From NCBI GenBank assembly GCA_934249265.1, contig CAKQKQ010000010.1:1-32724 (forward strand): a stretch of DNA of 32,724 bases, in the 5' to 3' direction. The DNA is from an uncultured Clostridia bacterium. GTDB taxonomy: Bacteria; Bacillota; Clostridia; Christensenellales; Borkfalkiaceae. Below, piece by piece: positions 1 to 7,498 of this stretch. The notes below the pieces were generated by a model. That model was not told where the DNA came from. It did no database searches and worked only from the letters and a program-made list of their open reading frames with translations. Positions within the stretch are counted from its first letter, which is position 1, and each line of letters begins with the position of its first letter. A program made the position numbers and the translations under genes.

Positions 1-146
1 AAATAACACACCGCCAAACCGACAAGCGAAAAACCTGCAAGGAGATAAGGAGAATATTCCTTCATTATCCCGAGTAGTAGTGCGAAAAACAGCAATACTA
101 TGCAGACGACCAAGCAAACAACGTTATACTTGTCCGATTTTTTCAT
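1..146 (-). CDS. Partial small membrane protein (N-terminus only)
   Basis: An open frame starts at ATG 146-144 and runs off the left edge of the window. The first 48 residues begin MKKSDKYN and then form two hydrophobic stretches, about residues 9-27 and 33-48, separated by a short charged turn (MKEYS). The start overlaps the end of the upstream phosphatase gene by 23 bases, so it is very likely the last visible member of the yabP-yabQ-divIC-ppx operon. Too little is present to name a family. An integral membrane protein with short loops is all that can be inferred. Confidence 0.6.
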   Translation of the reverse strand, partial: MKKSDKYNVVCLVVCIVLLFFALLLGIMKEYSPYLLAGFSLVGLAVCY

Positions 147-1014
147 ATCTAATACCTTTCTTTTTCATATAATAATACCCCTCGGCATTGTCGTTTTCGC
201 TGATTATTATCGATTTTGCTCCGAGATATTTTACCACGTTTAATAATAATTGAGCACCGCCCGCGATTATTTCCGCGCGCTTTGGGTTGACATAAAGTTT
301 TTCAACCCTCTCTTTCGCCGTCAATGAATACAGCGAATTAGTTATTTCTTCAAGCCTTTCAACGCTCAATTTCGTGCCGTTAACTATATTTCTGTCATAA
401 ACTTTAAGTCCGTTTGCAATTGCTCCGATGGTGGTTGCCGTGCCGCCTATCGCCGTAACGACGTCGCATTTAGGTACAGTCCCGTACTCGCAAACTTTTT
501 CTTGAACAAACTTTATCGCAGCGTTTCTGTCTTCGCCCACGACGTCTTTAAGCACTACCGCGCCGACGAGCAAACTGTGCGAATAAACTATTTTACCCGA
601 CTTTGCCACAACGACTTCGGTGCTTGCGCCGCCTTCGTCAACGACGCACCCGTCGCCGCCCGCAAGCGCGCCGACAATGCCCGCCTCCGCCTCTTCTTCT
701 CCGGATAAAACGTCCACTTTTATGCCCGTTTTACCGTATACGTATGACGTAAAGTCGTCACCGTTTAAAGAATTTCTCACTGCGGCGGTGGCAAACATAA
801 GCACTTCGTTTATGCCTTCCGATTTGCCTTTATTAATGCAAGAAACTATTGCGTCGGTCGTGCGGATTTTGCTTTCTTCGCTTATTTTACCTGTTTTGTA
901 CAAGCCTTCGCCGAGCCTTGTGGTAAACGTTTCTTTATAAATCGTTTTATCACCAAAAACCAGCATTGCTCGCACCGAATTAGACCCGACGTCGATTACC
1001 AAATAATTTTGCAT
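124..1014 (-). CDS. ppx: Ppx/GppA-family phosphatase (exopolyphosphatase-like)
   Basis: The 296-residue protein belongs to the Ppx/GppA family of the actin-like ATPase fold, which hydrolyses polyphosphate or pppGpp. Visible motifs in order: phosphate-1 loop DVGSNSVR (residues 8-15), ATAAVRNS (75-82), SGEEEA (104-109), phosphate-2 loop DEGGASTE (126-133) and GGTATT (190-195). The usual DxGGGSTE has an alanine for the third glycine here. The length matches the short single-module Ppx forms without the C-terminal HD domain. It begins 3 bases after the divIC stop with no strong ribosome site of its own, suggesting translational coupling. Ppx-like genes next to divIC/yabPQ are familiar in Clostridia. 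Substrate (polyP versus pppGpp) cannot be decided from sequence. Confidence 0.88.
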   Translation of the reverse strand: MQNYLVIDVGSNSVRAMLVFGDKTIYKETFTTRLGEGLYKTGKISEESKIRTTDAIVSCINKGKSEGINEVLMFATAAVRNSLNGDDFTSYVYGKTGIKVDVLSGEEEAEAGIVGALAGGDGCVVDEGGASTEVVVAKSGKIVYSHSLLVGAVVLKDVVGEDRNAAIKFVQEKVCEYGTVPKCDVVTAIGGTATTIGAIANGLKVYDRNIVNGTKLSVERLEEITNSLYSLTAKERVEKLYVNPKRAEIIAGGAQLLLNVVKYLGAKSIIISENDNAEGYYYMKKKGIRYEKIGQV

Positions 1015-1017
1015 TTT

Positions 1018-1314
1018 TTACTTTTTGTCTTCCCACTCGCCGTTGTCAAAGTCGATTTGACCGTCCTTTTTCAAGCCTTTTATAGTGGCGATTTCCTCTA
1101 TTTTTTCGTTAGACATCCAAATTTCCAATTCGTCGGACGTATTTTCGATCGTGTCTTGCAAGCGTGAAATTTGCGCGTTGAGGGCGCGTTCTCTCTTTTT
1201 ATACACGCCTATCATACATACTTGATACACAAGCACGCAAATAAAGAAAAACATTAAAACAACGCCGGCAATGGTACTACTTACTACAAGTTTATCTTTT
1301 TGCGCTTTGTTCAT
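1018..1314 (-). CDS. divIC: Septum formation initiator DivIC/FtsB family
   Basis: This 98-residue bitopic protein has a short cytoplasmic N-terminus, one transmembrane helix (about residues 11-32) and an extracytoplasmic heptad-like coiled coil (about 37-62), the typical DivIC/FtsB layout. Such proteins pair with FtsL and DivIB/FtsQ in the divisome. The start overlaps the end of yabQ by 23 bases. In Bacillus subtilis divIC also directly follows yabP and yabQ, and that synteny supports the call more strongly than the weakly conserved sequence does. The acidic C-terminal tail is unremarkable. Confidence 0.82.
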   Translation of the reverse strand: MNKAQKDKLVVSSTIAGVVLMFFFICVLVYQVCMIGVYKKRERALNAQISRLQDTIENTSDELEIWMSNEKIEEIATIKGLKKDGQIDFDNGEWEDKK

Positions 1315-1678
1315 TACTTTTTCTCCTTGGTTTTTTGAGATTTTTATATACTTTTATTATTTTATTATATACTAACTTGAATAAAAAAGCAATAAATATA
1401 TTAAAAGTTTCATAATAAATCCACATTCCCGCAAAAACGCTCACAATCATATACAGCCTTATTTGCGGAAAATTCAATTTGAAAAAGACGTAAAAACAAA
1501 ACGCCGCGGACAAACACATCCACAACAAATCGATTATAAAAGTCAATATTTTGCTGCTTGTTTTTTTTGATATTGCGGCTAATATAACGGCGGGAATTTG
1601 ATAAATCGCGGCGCAAACCGCCCCACACAATACCGCAACCGCCGCGTAAAAAAACTGAAATTCGTCGTAAAAGTTCAT
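1292..1678 (-). CDS. yabQ: Spore cortex biosynthesis membrane protein YabQ
   Basis: The 128-residue, strongly hydrophobic protein has about four transmembrane segments (residues 5-33, 43-62, 69-90 and 93-108) followed by a basic tail rich in Lys and Arg. This topology, the size, and the place between yabP and divIC match YabQ, a mother-cell membrane protein needed for spore cortex formation. Its ATG overlaps the yabP stop codon (ATGA arrangement), indicating coupled translation. Identification rests on synteny plus topology, since YabQ sequences diverge widely. Confidence 0.8.
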   Translation of the reverse strand: MNFYDEFQFFYAAVAVLCGAVCAAIYQIPAVILAAISKKTSSKILTFIIDLLWMCLSAAFCFYVFFKLNFPQIRLYMIVSVFAGMWIYYETFNIFIAFLFKLVYNKIIKVYKNLKKPRRKSNEQSAKR

Positions 1679-1932
1679 TTAAATAATTTGCCGACAGCCG
1701 ACAGTTTACCCGCCGAATACGTTACTTGGCGAATTTCGCCGTCGAGCCGTAAATTGCCGTTTTCCTTTTGAAATACCGAAATTTTTAAGTTGCTGCCGAC
1801 TATCGTTATTCTGTCTTTACCGCTGATTACGGCAACTACTTTGCTCTCGGAAAAACTTTCCACTTCGCTTATTCCCGTCATGCAAAGTCTGTTTGCGTTT
1901 TCTATTTGAAGAGTATGTCCTGTTTCAGTCAT
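1675..1932 (-). CDS. yabP: Sporulation protein YabP
   Basis: The 85-residue soluble protein is rich in beta strands, with YabP-family features: an early LQIENANRLCMTGISEV-like segment, FSESKVVAVISG, then GSNLKISVF and a C-terminal GEIRQVTYSAG. YabP is expressed in the mother cell during sporulation and is conserved in spore formers. The start is set by a strong ribosome site, GGAGG at 1940-1944. It is the first gene of a yabP-yabQ-divIC-ppx operon and has a sigma-E-like promoter just upstream (1950-1978). Confidence 0.87.
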   Translation of the reverse strand: MTETGHTLQIENANRLCMTGISEVESFSESKVVAVISGKDRITIVGSNLKISVFQKENGNLRLDGEIRQVTYSAGKLSAVGKLFK

Positions 1933-1949
1933 AATTTTTCCTCCGCTAT

Positions 1950-1978
1950 TATTTATGTTTTTTTACGGAAAAATATAC
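1950..1978 (-). promoter_or_regulatory. Candidate sigma-E promoter of yabP
   Basis: On the minus strand GTATATT (1978-1972) resembles the sigma-E -35 box and CATAAATA (1957-1950) the -10 box, with a 14-base spacer. yabP is a sigma-E gene in Bacillus. The predicted start would fall at about 1943, inside the ribosome site, which weakens the call or implies a very short leader. Confidence 0.35.
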
Positions 1979-2148
1979 CCTCGCTAAATAATTTGACTTG
2001 TTTTGTTTTACCTATCGCGGCGTGAAGGAACTTTTAATTTTAAAATTGCGGCAGAAAATTAAAATTGCAACAGAAAAATTTTTTCGACAAACCTATCCCC
2101 CGTCGAACGCATATCCGCTTCATCGGCAATTTTAAATATTAAAAACCG

Positions 2149-2253
2149 CAAACAAAAAAGCGCGACCAATTTTTTTACAAACAAAAAGCGCAAGCAATTG
2201 TTTTTATAAACAAAAAGCGCGACCGCTTGCAAAATTTTTACAAACAGCCACGC
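2149..2253. repeat. Degenerate tandem repeat, 29-34 bp, 3.4 copies
   Basis: Units begin with (C/T)AAACAAAAAGCGC at 2149, 2178, 2207 and a partial one at 2241. Units 1 and 2 are 29 bases, unit 3 is 34. They fill the middle of the 1933-2284 gap between yabP and the PTS gene. On the minus strand each unit reads GCGC followed by a T-rich run, so the array could act as a weak terminator zone for the PTS gene. No gene was seen in this gap. Confidence 0.7.
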
Positions 2254-2284
2254 TTTAATTTTTATTTTTTTAATCGGTTTTGCC

Positions 2285-3376
2285 TTAAATTTTAAGGTCG
2301 CCGTCTTGAATTATGCCCTTCTTTCTCATGAGCGAACCCAAAAGCCAGCACACCACCGCGGGAATTACGAACATTAAAAGAATTATGCCTATCCACGCCA
2401 TTACGTCGTTGTCCACCGCAAGCACGCCGAACACGCCCACAAGTCCGCTCGTACCCATGCCGCCGCCCGAGGCGTTGCATTTAAGTTTGAACAAGCACGT
2501 CGCCAAAGGTCCGCAAATCGCGCTTGCCACAACGGGAGGAACAAACAAAACGGGTTTTTTCATTACGTTGGGTATTTGAAGCATGCTTGTACCGAGACCT
2601 TGAGAAATAAGTCCGCCGACGCCGTTTTCTTTAAACGACATTACGGCAAAACCGACCATATGCGCCGCACATCCGACAACCGCCGCACCACCCGCAATAA
2701 GCATTGTTTCGCTGGTGTTGCCGAGGGCAATTGCTGTCCATATTGCAGCAGACGATGTGGGTAAAGTGAGCAAAAGTCCCATTACCACGGCTATGATTAT
2801 ACCCATGAAGAACGGAGTTATTCCCGTTGCATATTCTATGCCTTGAGCAAGTTTTTGAATGAGGAAAACAAACGGAACGGACACGTACAAGCCGATAAAC
2901 GCGCAACAAATACACGTGAGCGGAACAAGCAAAATATCGAGTTTTGTCTTGCCTTGTACGAGACTGCCGACCTCGGTTGCAAGCAGTGCGCAAACGTACG
3001 CGCTTATGGGGTTACCGGGGACGCCGAGCGAAATTTTGGTCATCATTGTGGTAAGCGCACCTTTGTCGGCAACGATAAATTCTGAATACGCACCCATAAA
3101 GCCCGCGACAATTGCAGCAAAAATCACTAATTTGTTCGCTTTAAGGTAATACGCGATGCCCGCGCCGATACCCGCACCCATAAGCACTGACGCTATGATG
3201 CCTATGTTTTTAAAATAATTGCCGACAACGTTGTCGCCGATAATTTCTACGCCGATAGTCTTTATTATCGTACCCGCAATGAGCGTGACGAAAAGACCTT
3301 GCGCCATGCCCGTAAACGCGTCGATAAAATAACGTTTCGGCAAACTTTTCAACCAATTTACAAATTTTTCTTTCAT
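2285..3376 (-). CDS. PTS sugar transporter subunit IIC (PfoR-like)
   Basis: The 363-residue polytopic protein (about ten hydrophobic segments) matches the PTS EIIC family that includes the PfoR group. Recognisable stretches are YFIDAFTGMAQGLF near the N-terminus, AGIGAGIAYYLKA (about 67-80), the repeated-substrate-channel region LTLPTSSAAIWTAIALG (about 203-219), GAAVVGCAAHMVGFAVMSF and the C-terminal CNASGGGMGTSGLVG. These enzymes move a sugar or polyol across the membrane, normally with separate IIA and IIB partners. None is encoded nearby, so the partners must be elsewhere or the protein works differently. The start has the ribosome site GGAGAA. No substrate can be assigned. Confidence 0.85.
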   Translation of the reverse strand: MKEKFVNWLKSLPKRYFIDAFTGMAQGLFVTLIAGTIIKTIGVEIIGDNVVGNYFKNIGIIASVLMGAGIGAGIAYYLKANKLVIFAAIVAGFMGAYSEFIVADKGALTTMMTKISLGVPGNPISAYVCALLATEVGSLVQGKTKLDILLVPLTCICCAFIGLYVSVPFVFLIQKLAQGIEYATGITPFFMGIIIAVVMGLLLTLPTSSAAIWTAIALGNTSETMLIAGGAAVVGCAAHMVGFAVMSFKENGVGGLISQGLGTSMLQIPNVMKKPVLFVPPVVASAICGPLATCLFKLKCNASGGGMGTSGLVGVFGVLAVDNDVMAWIGIILLMFVIPAVVCWLLGSLMRKKGIIQDGDLKI

Positions 3377-3451
3377 AACGGTTTCTCCGAATGTTTATAT
3401 AAAATTTTTATCTATGTAATGCTTTGTTTTTCATTTTGTCGCTTTTTGCTT

Positions 3452-3553
3452 GACGGCAAAACGCCTCATTTGTCGACAAAATTTTGCACGTTTTACAACA
3501 TACGTATTGAGTAAAGTAGGACAAAACGCCTTGTTTTTTGACAAAATTTTACA
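3452..3553. repeat. Duplicated upstream element of the PTS gene
   Basis: Two related words lie 67 bases apart upstream of the PTS start: 3452-3489 and 3519-3553. Both run GAC..CAAAACGCC, then TTTG(TC)GACAAAATTTT, then (G/A)CAC. Their spacing and position would suit a paired regulatory site, but relics of tandem duplication are equally possible. Confidence 0.5.
3486..3527. repeat. Dispersed ACGTAT palindromic repeat, copy A
   Basis: Degenerate copy of the palindrome seen perfectly at 6062-6097. It keeps the centre CATACGTAT, the outer GTAAA/TTTAC arms and the trailing GGACAAAAC. Confidence 0.5.
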
Positions 3554-3569
3554 CAACGAGACAGCGGCT

Positions 3570-4271
3570 TTACAACTCGATTTCAACCAATTTATTATTT
3601 AAAATATCGCACGAAGTCAAGCGGTAATTTATTCCGTTTTTAATAATCGACAAATCCGTTCTGCTGTCGCTGCCGTGCAAATGTCCGTAAACCACGCAAT
3701 CGACTTTGTTCTGCTCGAACAACTGTGTAAAAGCCGAGTCTTCTCTTTTTACGTTGAACGGCGGATAATGTATCATCGCGATTACTTTATCCCCTTCTTC
3801 TCTAATTTTGTTTACGTTGTAAAAAACAAGTTTCATTCTTTCGGTTTCGCGATTATAAAGTTTTCTGTCTTCTTCTTTAAAATCGGGAGACCCTTCAACG
3901 CACCAACCGCGTGTTCCGCCGATAATAACATTGTCGAATTTAACGCAATCGTTTTGCAAAACGTAACAATTTTCGGGCATTGCCTTTCTTATTTTTGCCA
4001 AACTTTGCCACCAATAATCGTGATTACCTCTTATAAAAACGATTTTGCCTTTAAGCCCTTCTACAAAATAATTTATATCCTTAATGGCGTCGGGAAGTTT
4101 CATCGCCCAACTGATATCGCCCGCAACAAGCACAACGTCGTCGTCAGTGACTTTGCTTTGCCAATCTTCTTTAATTTTTCTGACGTAATCTTTCCATTTA
4201 AAACCGAAAACTTCCATTGGTTTTTCGCCCGTGGTGGAAAGATGCAAGTCGCTTATGGCGTATATCTTCAT
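3570..4271 (-). CDS. Metallophosphoesterase (COG1768-like)
   Basis: The 233-residue protein has the full calcineurin-like metallophosphoesterase motif set: DLH near residue 8, GDISW (about 51-55), GNHDYWW (about 82-88), an intermediate HYPP histidine and the final GHLHG. These ligands bind two divalent metals and hydrolyse phosphoesters; the substrate is unknown. The NHDYWW variant and overall spacing suggest the predicted phosphohydrolase group COG1768. An upstream in-frame ATG at 4301 was rejected, because GGAGAA lies just before the ATG at 4271 and the family N-terminus MKIYAISDLHLS fits there. A sigma-A promoter precedes it at 4292-4320. Confidence 0.88.
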   Translation of the reverse strand: MKIYAISDLHLSTTGEKPMEVFGFKWKDYVRKIKEDWQSKVTDDDVVLVAGDISWAMKLPDAIKDINYFVEGLKGKIVFIRGNHDYWWQSLAKIRKAMPENCYVLQNDCVKFDNVIIGGTRGWCVEGSPDFKEEDRKLYNRETERMKLVFYNVNKIREEGDKVIAMIHYPPFNVKREDSAFTQLFEQNKVDCVVYGHLHGSDSRTDLSIIKNGINYRLTSCDILNNKLVEIEL

Positions 4272-4291
4272 CGTCGTTTCTCCTTGGTTAT

Positions 4292-4320
4292 ATTTTAGCA
4301 TTTTTGCACGTAAATTTCAA
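4292..4320 (-). promoter_or_regulatory. Sigma-A promoter of the metallophosphoesterase gene
   Basis: TTGAAA (4320-4315) and TAAAAT (4297-4292) are separated by 17 bases on the minus strand, 20 bases upstream of the chosen start. Confidence 0.65.
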
Positions 4321-4396
4321 CTTATTTAAGGCATTATTTGCATTTATCCGCTTTATAAACGCTTGCATTATTGCATTTTTACCATAACTCCCCCTA

Positions 4397-4425
4397 TTGA
4401 CTTTTAAAGCGAAAGGCGTTATACT
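4397..4425 (+). promoter_or_regulatory. Sigma-A promoter of the acetyltransferase gene
   Basis: TTGACT (4397-4402), a 17-base spacer and TATACT (4420-4425). It implies a leader of about 105 bases containing an ACACAT/ATGTGT inverted repeat around 4483-4511. Confidence 0.7.
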
Positions 4426-4538
4426 GTCTACGTACAACTTACTTTGCTTTTTACGATAACGTCGCGGCAAAAACGAAAATAACACATATGATAAATTTTG
4501 CAAAATGTGTCAAATCATCATATAAAGGACAAATCTGT

Positions 4539-4979
4539 ATGGAAATACGCAAAATAACAAACAAAACGCCGAAACTTTTAAAAGAATTAGTCTCCGTTTG
4601 GGAAGACTCGGTAAAAGCATCACACGATTTTTTAACCATTGAAGAAATAGAAAAAATCAAATTATACGTTCCGCAAGCATTGCAAAACGTAAAAAACTTG
4701 GCAATTTGCGAAATTAACGGCAACCCCGTCGCTTTTATCGGAGTTGAAAATGAAAAAATCGAGATGTTGTTTGTTTTAAACGAATATCGCGGACAAAATA
4801 TAGGGAAAAAACTCGTAAATTACGCTATCGACAACTTTTCGGCAAATACCGTAACCGTCAACGAACAAAATTTACAAGCGATAGGGTTTTATAAACGGCT
4901 CGGCTTTGAAACTTATAAAAGAACAGACTTCGACGAGCAAGGCAACCCCTACCCTCTGCTTTATATGCGTTTAAATTAA
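4539..4979 (+). CDS. GNAT acetyltransferase, YjaB-like
   Basis: The 146-residue protein is a GNAT-fold acetyl-CoA-dependent N-acetyltransferase. It resembles E. coli YjaB along its length: VWEDSVKASHDFL near the N-terminus, the motif A segment MLFVLNEYRGQNIGKKL with the R/Q-x-x-G-x-G/A-type acetyl-CoA loop, TVNEQNLQAIGFYKRLGFE, and the ending GNPYPLLYMRL. The acetyl acceptor is unknown. The start at 4539 is preferred to an upstream ATG at 4488, since AAAGGA precedes it and homologues begin with MEIRKI-like residues. It is a single-gene unit: its own promoter is at 4397-4425 and a clear terminator follows. Confidence 0.87.
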   Translation: MEIRKITNKTPKLLKELVSVWEDSVKASHDFLTIEEIEKIKLYVPQALQNVKNLAICEINGNPVAFIGVENEKIEMLFVLNEYRGQNIGKKLVNYAIDNFSANTVTVNEQNLQAIGFYKRLGFETYKRTDFDEQGNPYPLLYMRLN

Positions 4980-5002
4980 ATCAACTTTATTTTGCAACGT
5001 AA

Positions 5003-5030
5003 AAAGACTGCGATAAGGCAGTCTTTATTT
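5003..5030 (+). terminator. Rho-independent terminator of the acetyltransferase gene
   Basis: A 9-bp stem (5003-5011 with 5018-5026), a 6-base loop and a T-rich tail running past 5030. Confidence 0.85.
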
Positions 5031-5124
5031 TTTTATTTATGAAGTTTTTATACGTTTATGTATTTGTTTGGTGTTGTAAATGTTGTAGATTTTTAAATTG
5101 CAATTTTCGCCAAAACCAACTTTC

Positions 5125-5194
5125 AGTTCCGATAAAAAACAATTTTAAGTTCTACTGAAAAACAACTTTTAATTCTGCCGAAAAACGGCCTTTA
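5125..5194. repeat. Degenerate tandem repeat, 23-24 bp, three copies
   Basis: Units at 5125-5147, 5148-5171 and 5172-5194 share the pattern (A)GTTC..C.GA.AAAACAA.TTTTA. The rest of the 5027-5295 gap is A/T-rich with further decayed traces and no gene. Confidence 0.65.
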
Positions 5195-5295
5195 ATTTTT
5201 TAAGCGTCGCTTTTTCGTTTTACCGTTTTTCTGTTTTTGCGTAGCCGAAACAATTTTTAAGTATATTTTTCACCGAAAAACGGCGACTTTACTTT

Positions 5296-5949
5296 TTAAG
5301 TGTTGTTATTTGTATTTCCACCGGGAAATAACGGCAATTCAAAGAATCCCGAACATACTTCTTGAGAATATTCGTTGCAAGGCGGAATGGTCGCATAACC
5401 GTAAGACGGAACGAGAAGTTCGACTTCCATTACCATTTTAAGTATAACCGTTACGCATGCCGTAATCGAAAATTCGTTCGGTCCTGTATAAACGCCTTCG
5501 GGCGATACCAAAGACACGACCGCTTCTACGGTATAAGGTATAATGGACGGTTCGGGAACGAACAATATTACGTCTTGATTTATCGTGACGTATCCCGTGC
5601 CCTTGCCTTCGACGCCGTTTGCGTCGGTGTAAACTGCCTCGACGGGTATTTCAACGGTAACTTGCACTCTCGCCATCGTGGGTCTGTCTACAAGTCTGTC
5701 GATTTGCAAATTACGAATTACGCCTCTTGTGGTGGTACTTCTTGCGCTGACAAACGTCAAGGGATTTACGGGATTTTCAGGCGTATTGGTAGTGAGCGTA
5801 AGCGCAAGTCCGCTTTCTTGAGTTTGCCTCATACACGCGTCAAACACTTTTTTAACTTGTATACACGCCTTTTCGCATAAGCCGTTTAAAGGATTTCCGT
5901 TTATTTGCCCGGGACATCTGTCGGATTGAAAATTTGAGAAAAATGACAT
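5296..5949 (-). CDS. Unassigned conserved-looking protein, possible spore-associated
   Basis: The 217-residue protein has no signal peptide or transmembrane helix. It starts with a Cys-containing head (RCPGQ, then LCEKACIQVKKVFDACM), continues with a beta-rich middle (RVQVTVEIPVEAVYTDANG, then YVTINQDVILFVPEPS, then SITACVTVILKMVMEVELLVPSYG) and ends with PPCNEYSQEVCSGFFELPLFPGG plus an Asn-rich tail. The head and tail cysteines could form disulfides. Clostridial genomes contain proteins of this general appearance, and the pattern of paired beta segments recalls spore-envelope proteins, but I do not firmly recognise a family. The start at 5949 has an excellent AAAGGAGG site (5957-5964); an ATG 18 bases upstream lies before that site. 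A sigma-K-like -10 (CATATATTA) precedes it. Confidence 0.7.
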   Translation of the reverse strand: MSFFSNFQSDRCPGQINGNPLNGLCEKACIQVKKVFDACMRQTQESGLALTLTTNTPENPVNPLTFVSARSTTTRGVIRNLQIDRLVDRPTMARVQVTVEIPVEAVYTDANGVEGKGTGYVTINQDVILFVPEPSIIPYTVEAVVSLVSPEGVYTGPNEFSITACVTVILKMVMEVELLVPSYGYATIPPCNEYSQEVCSGFFELPLFPGGNTNNNT

Positions 5950-5969
5950 ATGTTTGCCTCCTTTCATTT

Positions 5970-5979
5970 TAATATATGC
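5970..5979 (-). promoter_or_regulatory. Possible late-sporulation -10 box
   Basis: On the minus strand GCATATATTA fits the sigma-K -10 pattern CATAnnnTA exactly. No AC dinucleotide stands at the expected 16-17 base distance (nearest is about 15), so the call is weak. Confidence 0.25.
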
Positions 5980-6061
5980 AAAGAAGGATAACTGTTGACA
6001 CTTTTTATTGTTTCAATTTAATTTTTTGCCGCGTAATTTTATAATGATTTATACAAAAACA

Positions 6062-6102
6062 GCCGTGTTTACCGCATACGTATGCGGTAAACACGGCAAA
6101 AC
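6062..6102 (-). terminator. Perfect 36-bp palindrome (repeat copy B), likely terminator of the exchanger gene
   Basis: Positions 6062-6097 are perfectly self-complementary with the centre ACGT between 6079 and 6080. On the minus strand it is followed by TGTTTTTGT, so it can terminate the exchanger transcript, whose stop lies about 80 bases upstream. It is also the best-preserved copy of a dispersed repeat. Confidence 0.65.
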
Positions 6103-6180
6103 CGATTAATTACTTGTTTAAATTAAAACGCGTTTTAATATTGTTTGTTTAAAGTTTTTATCCTTAAAATTTGTACCCCA

Positions 6181-7209
6181 TTACATAAAGAAAACCATGA
6201 GACAAACGAGATATGCCACGTATGAAGCAAGCAACGCAAACCCTTGCCATCTTGAAAATTTACCTTTAATATACATTGGTACAAGTGCCAAACAACCCAC
6301 GAAGAAAGCAACGGGAACGTCGAATGAGATAAGCCTAAACGACACGGGCAAAGCCTTTCCGCAAATGAAAGTACAAATCGGCATAATCATACAAGTGTTG
6401 AGTATGTTTGCGCCGATAATGTTGCCGACCGACAATGACGATTCCTTTTTGATTATCGCGGTAATTGCGGTGACGAGTTCGGGAAGAGACGTGCCGACAG
6501 CGACAATCGTCAAGCCGATAATGCCCTCGGGTACGTTTGCCCTATGCGCAAGTTCGGTTGCGGAATTTACAAGAAGTTGCGCTCCGCCGACGATACCAGC
6601 CGCACCCAACACAAATTTAACGATGTTTACGATAACCGTTCTTTTGTCGGTTTTAGGCTTTGCTTTTTCCTCTACCACTGCGACCGCTTCGCCGTTTTGT
6701 TGTACGGTCGAGTTGATTTTGCCCTCTTTAATGGTCTTTTTTGCCATGATTACGTTTTCAGTCATGTTTGCAACGAAAATCAAAGCAAGCAAGATAGACG
6801 CAACAAAGTTTAATTTGCCGTCGTTTTTGCCGTTAAAACCGAACGCAAACATAATCACGAGCGGCAACAGCATCATTATTCCTTTATATAAATAATCTTT
6901 TTTGTTTACTTTTGTCGGCATAAACACGAGCGACAAACCCATAATGAGCGCGACGTTCGCGATAACCGAACCTATTGCGTTGCCCGCTGCCATATCAACG
7001 CTCCCCTTTGCCGCCGCAAACGAAGAAACCATAAGTTCGGGCAACGTCGTTGCAAAACTCACGACGGTCGCACCTACGATTAACTTGGGTATGCCCGAAA
7101 TTTCGGCAATCCAACTCGCCGAATCGACGAAAAAGTCGCCGCCTTTCACTATGAGCAAAACGCCCACTATAAACACGAGAATTACCAAAAGTATGTGCCA
7201 ATTTTCCAT
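6181..7209 (-). CDS. CaCA-family cation exchanger (YrbG-like), probably Mn2+-responsive
   Basis: The 342-residue membrane protein has the two inverted alpha repeats of the Ca2+/cation antiporter family: GATVVSFATTLPELMVSS with GNAIGSVIANVALIMG in the first half, and GLTIVAVGTSLPELVTAI with GNIIGANILNTCMI in the second. About ten helices flank a charged central loop (about residues 165-190). Family members exchange Na+ or H+ against Ca2+ or other divalents. The ribosome site GGAGGG is at 7219-7224. A Mn2+-type yybP-ykoY riboswitch controls it, so I infer that it exports Mn2+, or Ca2+ with Mn2+ sensing. The annotation calcium/sodium antiporter would be the default without that leader. Confidence 0.9.
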   Translation of the reverse strand: MENWHILLVILVFIVGVLLIVKGGDFFVDSASWIAEISGIPKLIVGATVVSFATTLPELMVSSFAAAKGSVDMAAGNAIGSVIANVALIMGLSLVFMPTKVNKKDYLYKGIMMLLPLVIMFAFGFNGKNDGKLNFVASILLALIFVANMTENVIMAKKTIKEGKINSTVQQNGEAVAVVEEKAKPKTDKRTVIVNIVKFVLGAAGIVGGAQLLVNSATELAHRANVPEGIIGLTIVAVGTSLPELVTAITAIIKKESSLSVGNIIGANILNTCMIMPICTFICGKALPVSFRLISFDVPVAFFVGCLALVPMYIKGKFSRWQGFALLASYVAYLVCLMVFFM

Positions 7210-7285
7210 GTTTTTAAGCCCTCCGAAATTTGCTTTTGTATATATTTTGTTACTTTTTGCGTTTATGCCGCCGCATTTTCAACGG

Positions 7286-7352
7286 TTTTTACCTATTATT
7301 TAACTGTTTTTAAAACGTTTTTAACAGTTTTTGATAGTTTTTAGCGGTTTTT
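7286..7352. other. Helically phased T-tracts in the exchanger leader
   Basis: T5 runs begin at 7286, 7307, 7318, 7328, 7338 and 7348, that is every 10-11 bases with one missing member near 7297. Phased A/T tracts bend DNA. They lie between the riboswitch terminator and the gene. A decayed 10-11 bp tandem repeat is the simpler origin. Confidence 0.5.
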
Positions 7353-7378
7353 GTGGCGTAAACGACGCTTTATCGCGT

Positions 7379-7416
7379 AAAAAAGACCTTCGACACCTTT
7401 TGCCGTGTCGAAAGTC
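7379..7416 (-). terminator. Riboswitch-controlled intrinsic terminator
   Basis: Minus-strand 12-bp stem (7416-7405 with 7396-7385, one G-U pair), an 8-base loop and six U (7384-7379). Its 5' arm shares GACUUUC with the aptamer's closing helix, so aptamer and terminator are mutually exclusive. Confidence 0.85.
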
Positions 7417-7494
7417 TTGTCGCCTGAATCAGGAATAACGCCATGCATAAAGCAGAGATTGTTGACGTTATGTTTATAACTACTCCCTTTCTAC
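7410..7494 (-). promoter_or_regulatory. yybP-ykoY (manganese) riboswitch aptamer
   Basis: Read on the minus strand, the leader carries the conserved blocks of the yybP-ykoY class: GAAAGGGAGUAG (7494-7480 region), ACGUCA about 15 bases on, and GACAAGACUUUC (7421-7410) closing helix P1 against the first block. This class binds Mn2+ and commonly prevents termination when bound. Predicted logic: Mn2+ stabilises P1, the overlapping terminator cannot form and the exchanger is made. The promoter start predicted from 7499-7527 falls at the aptamer's first base. Confidence 0.85.
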
Positions 7495-7498
7495 TATC

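Noticed and set aside
715..760. In-gene match to the ACGTAT palindromic repeat (ppx), and a similar one in the radical SAM gene near 8718-8735
   Set aside because: Partial similarity only; both encode normal family residues, so chance resemblance is likely.
5995..6023. TTGACA on the plus strand near 5995
   Set aside because: The -10 at the right distance (TTAATT) is poor and no plus-strand gene follows.
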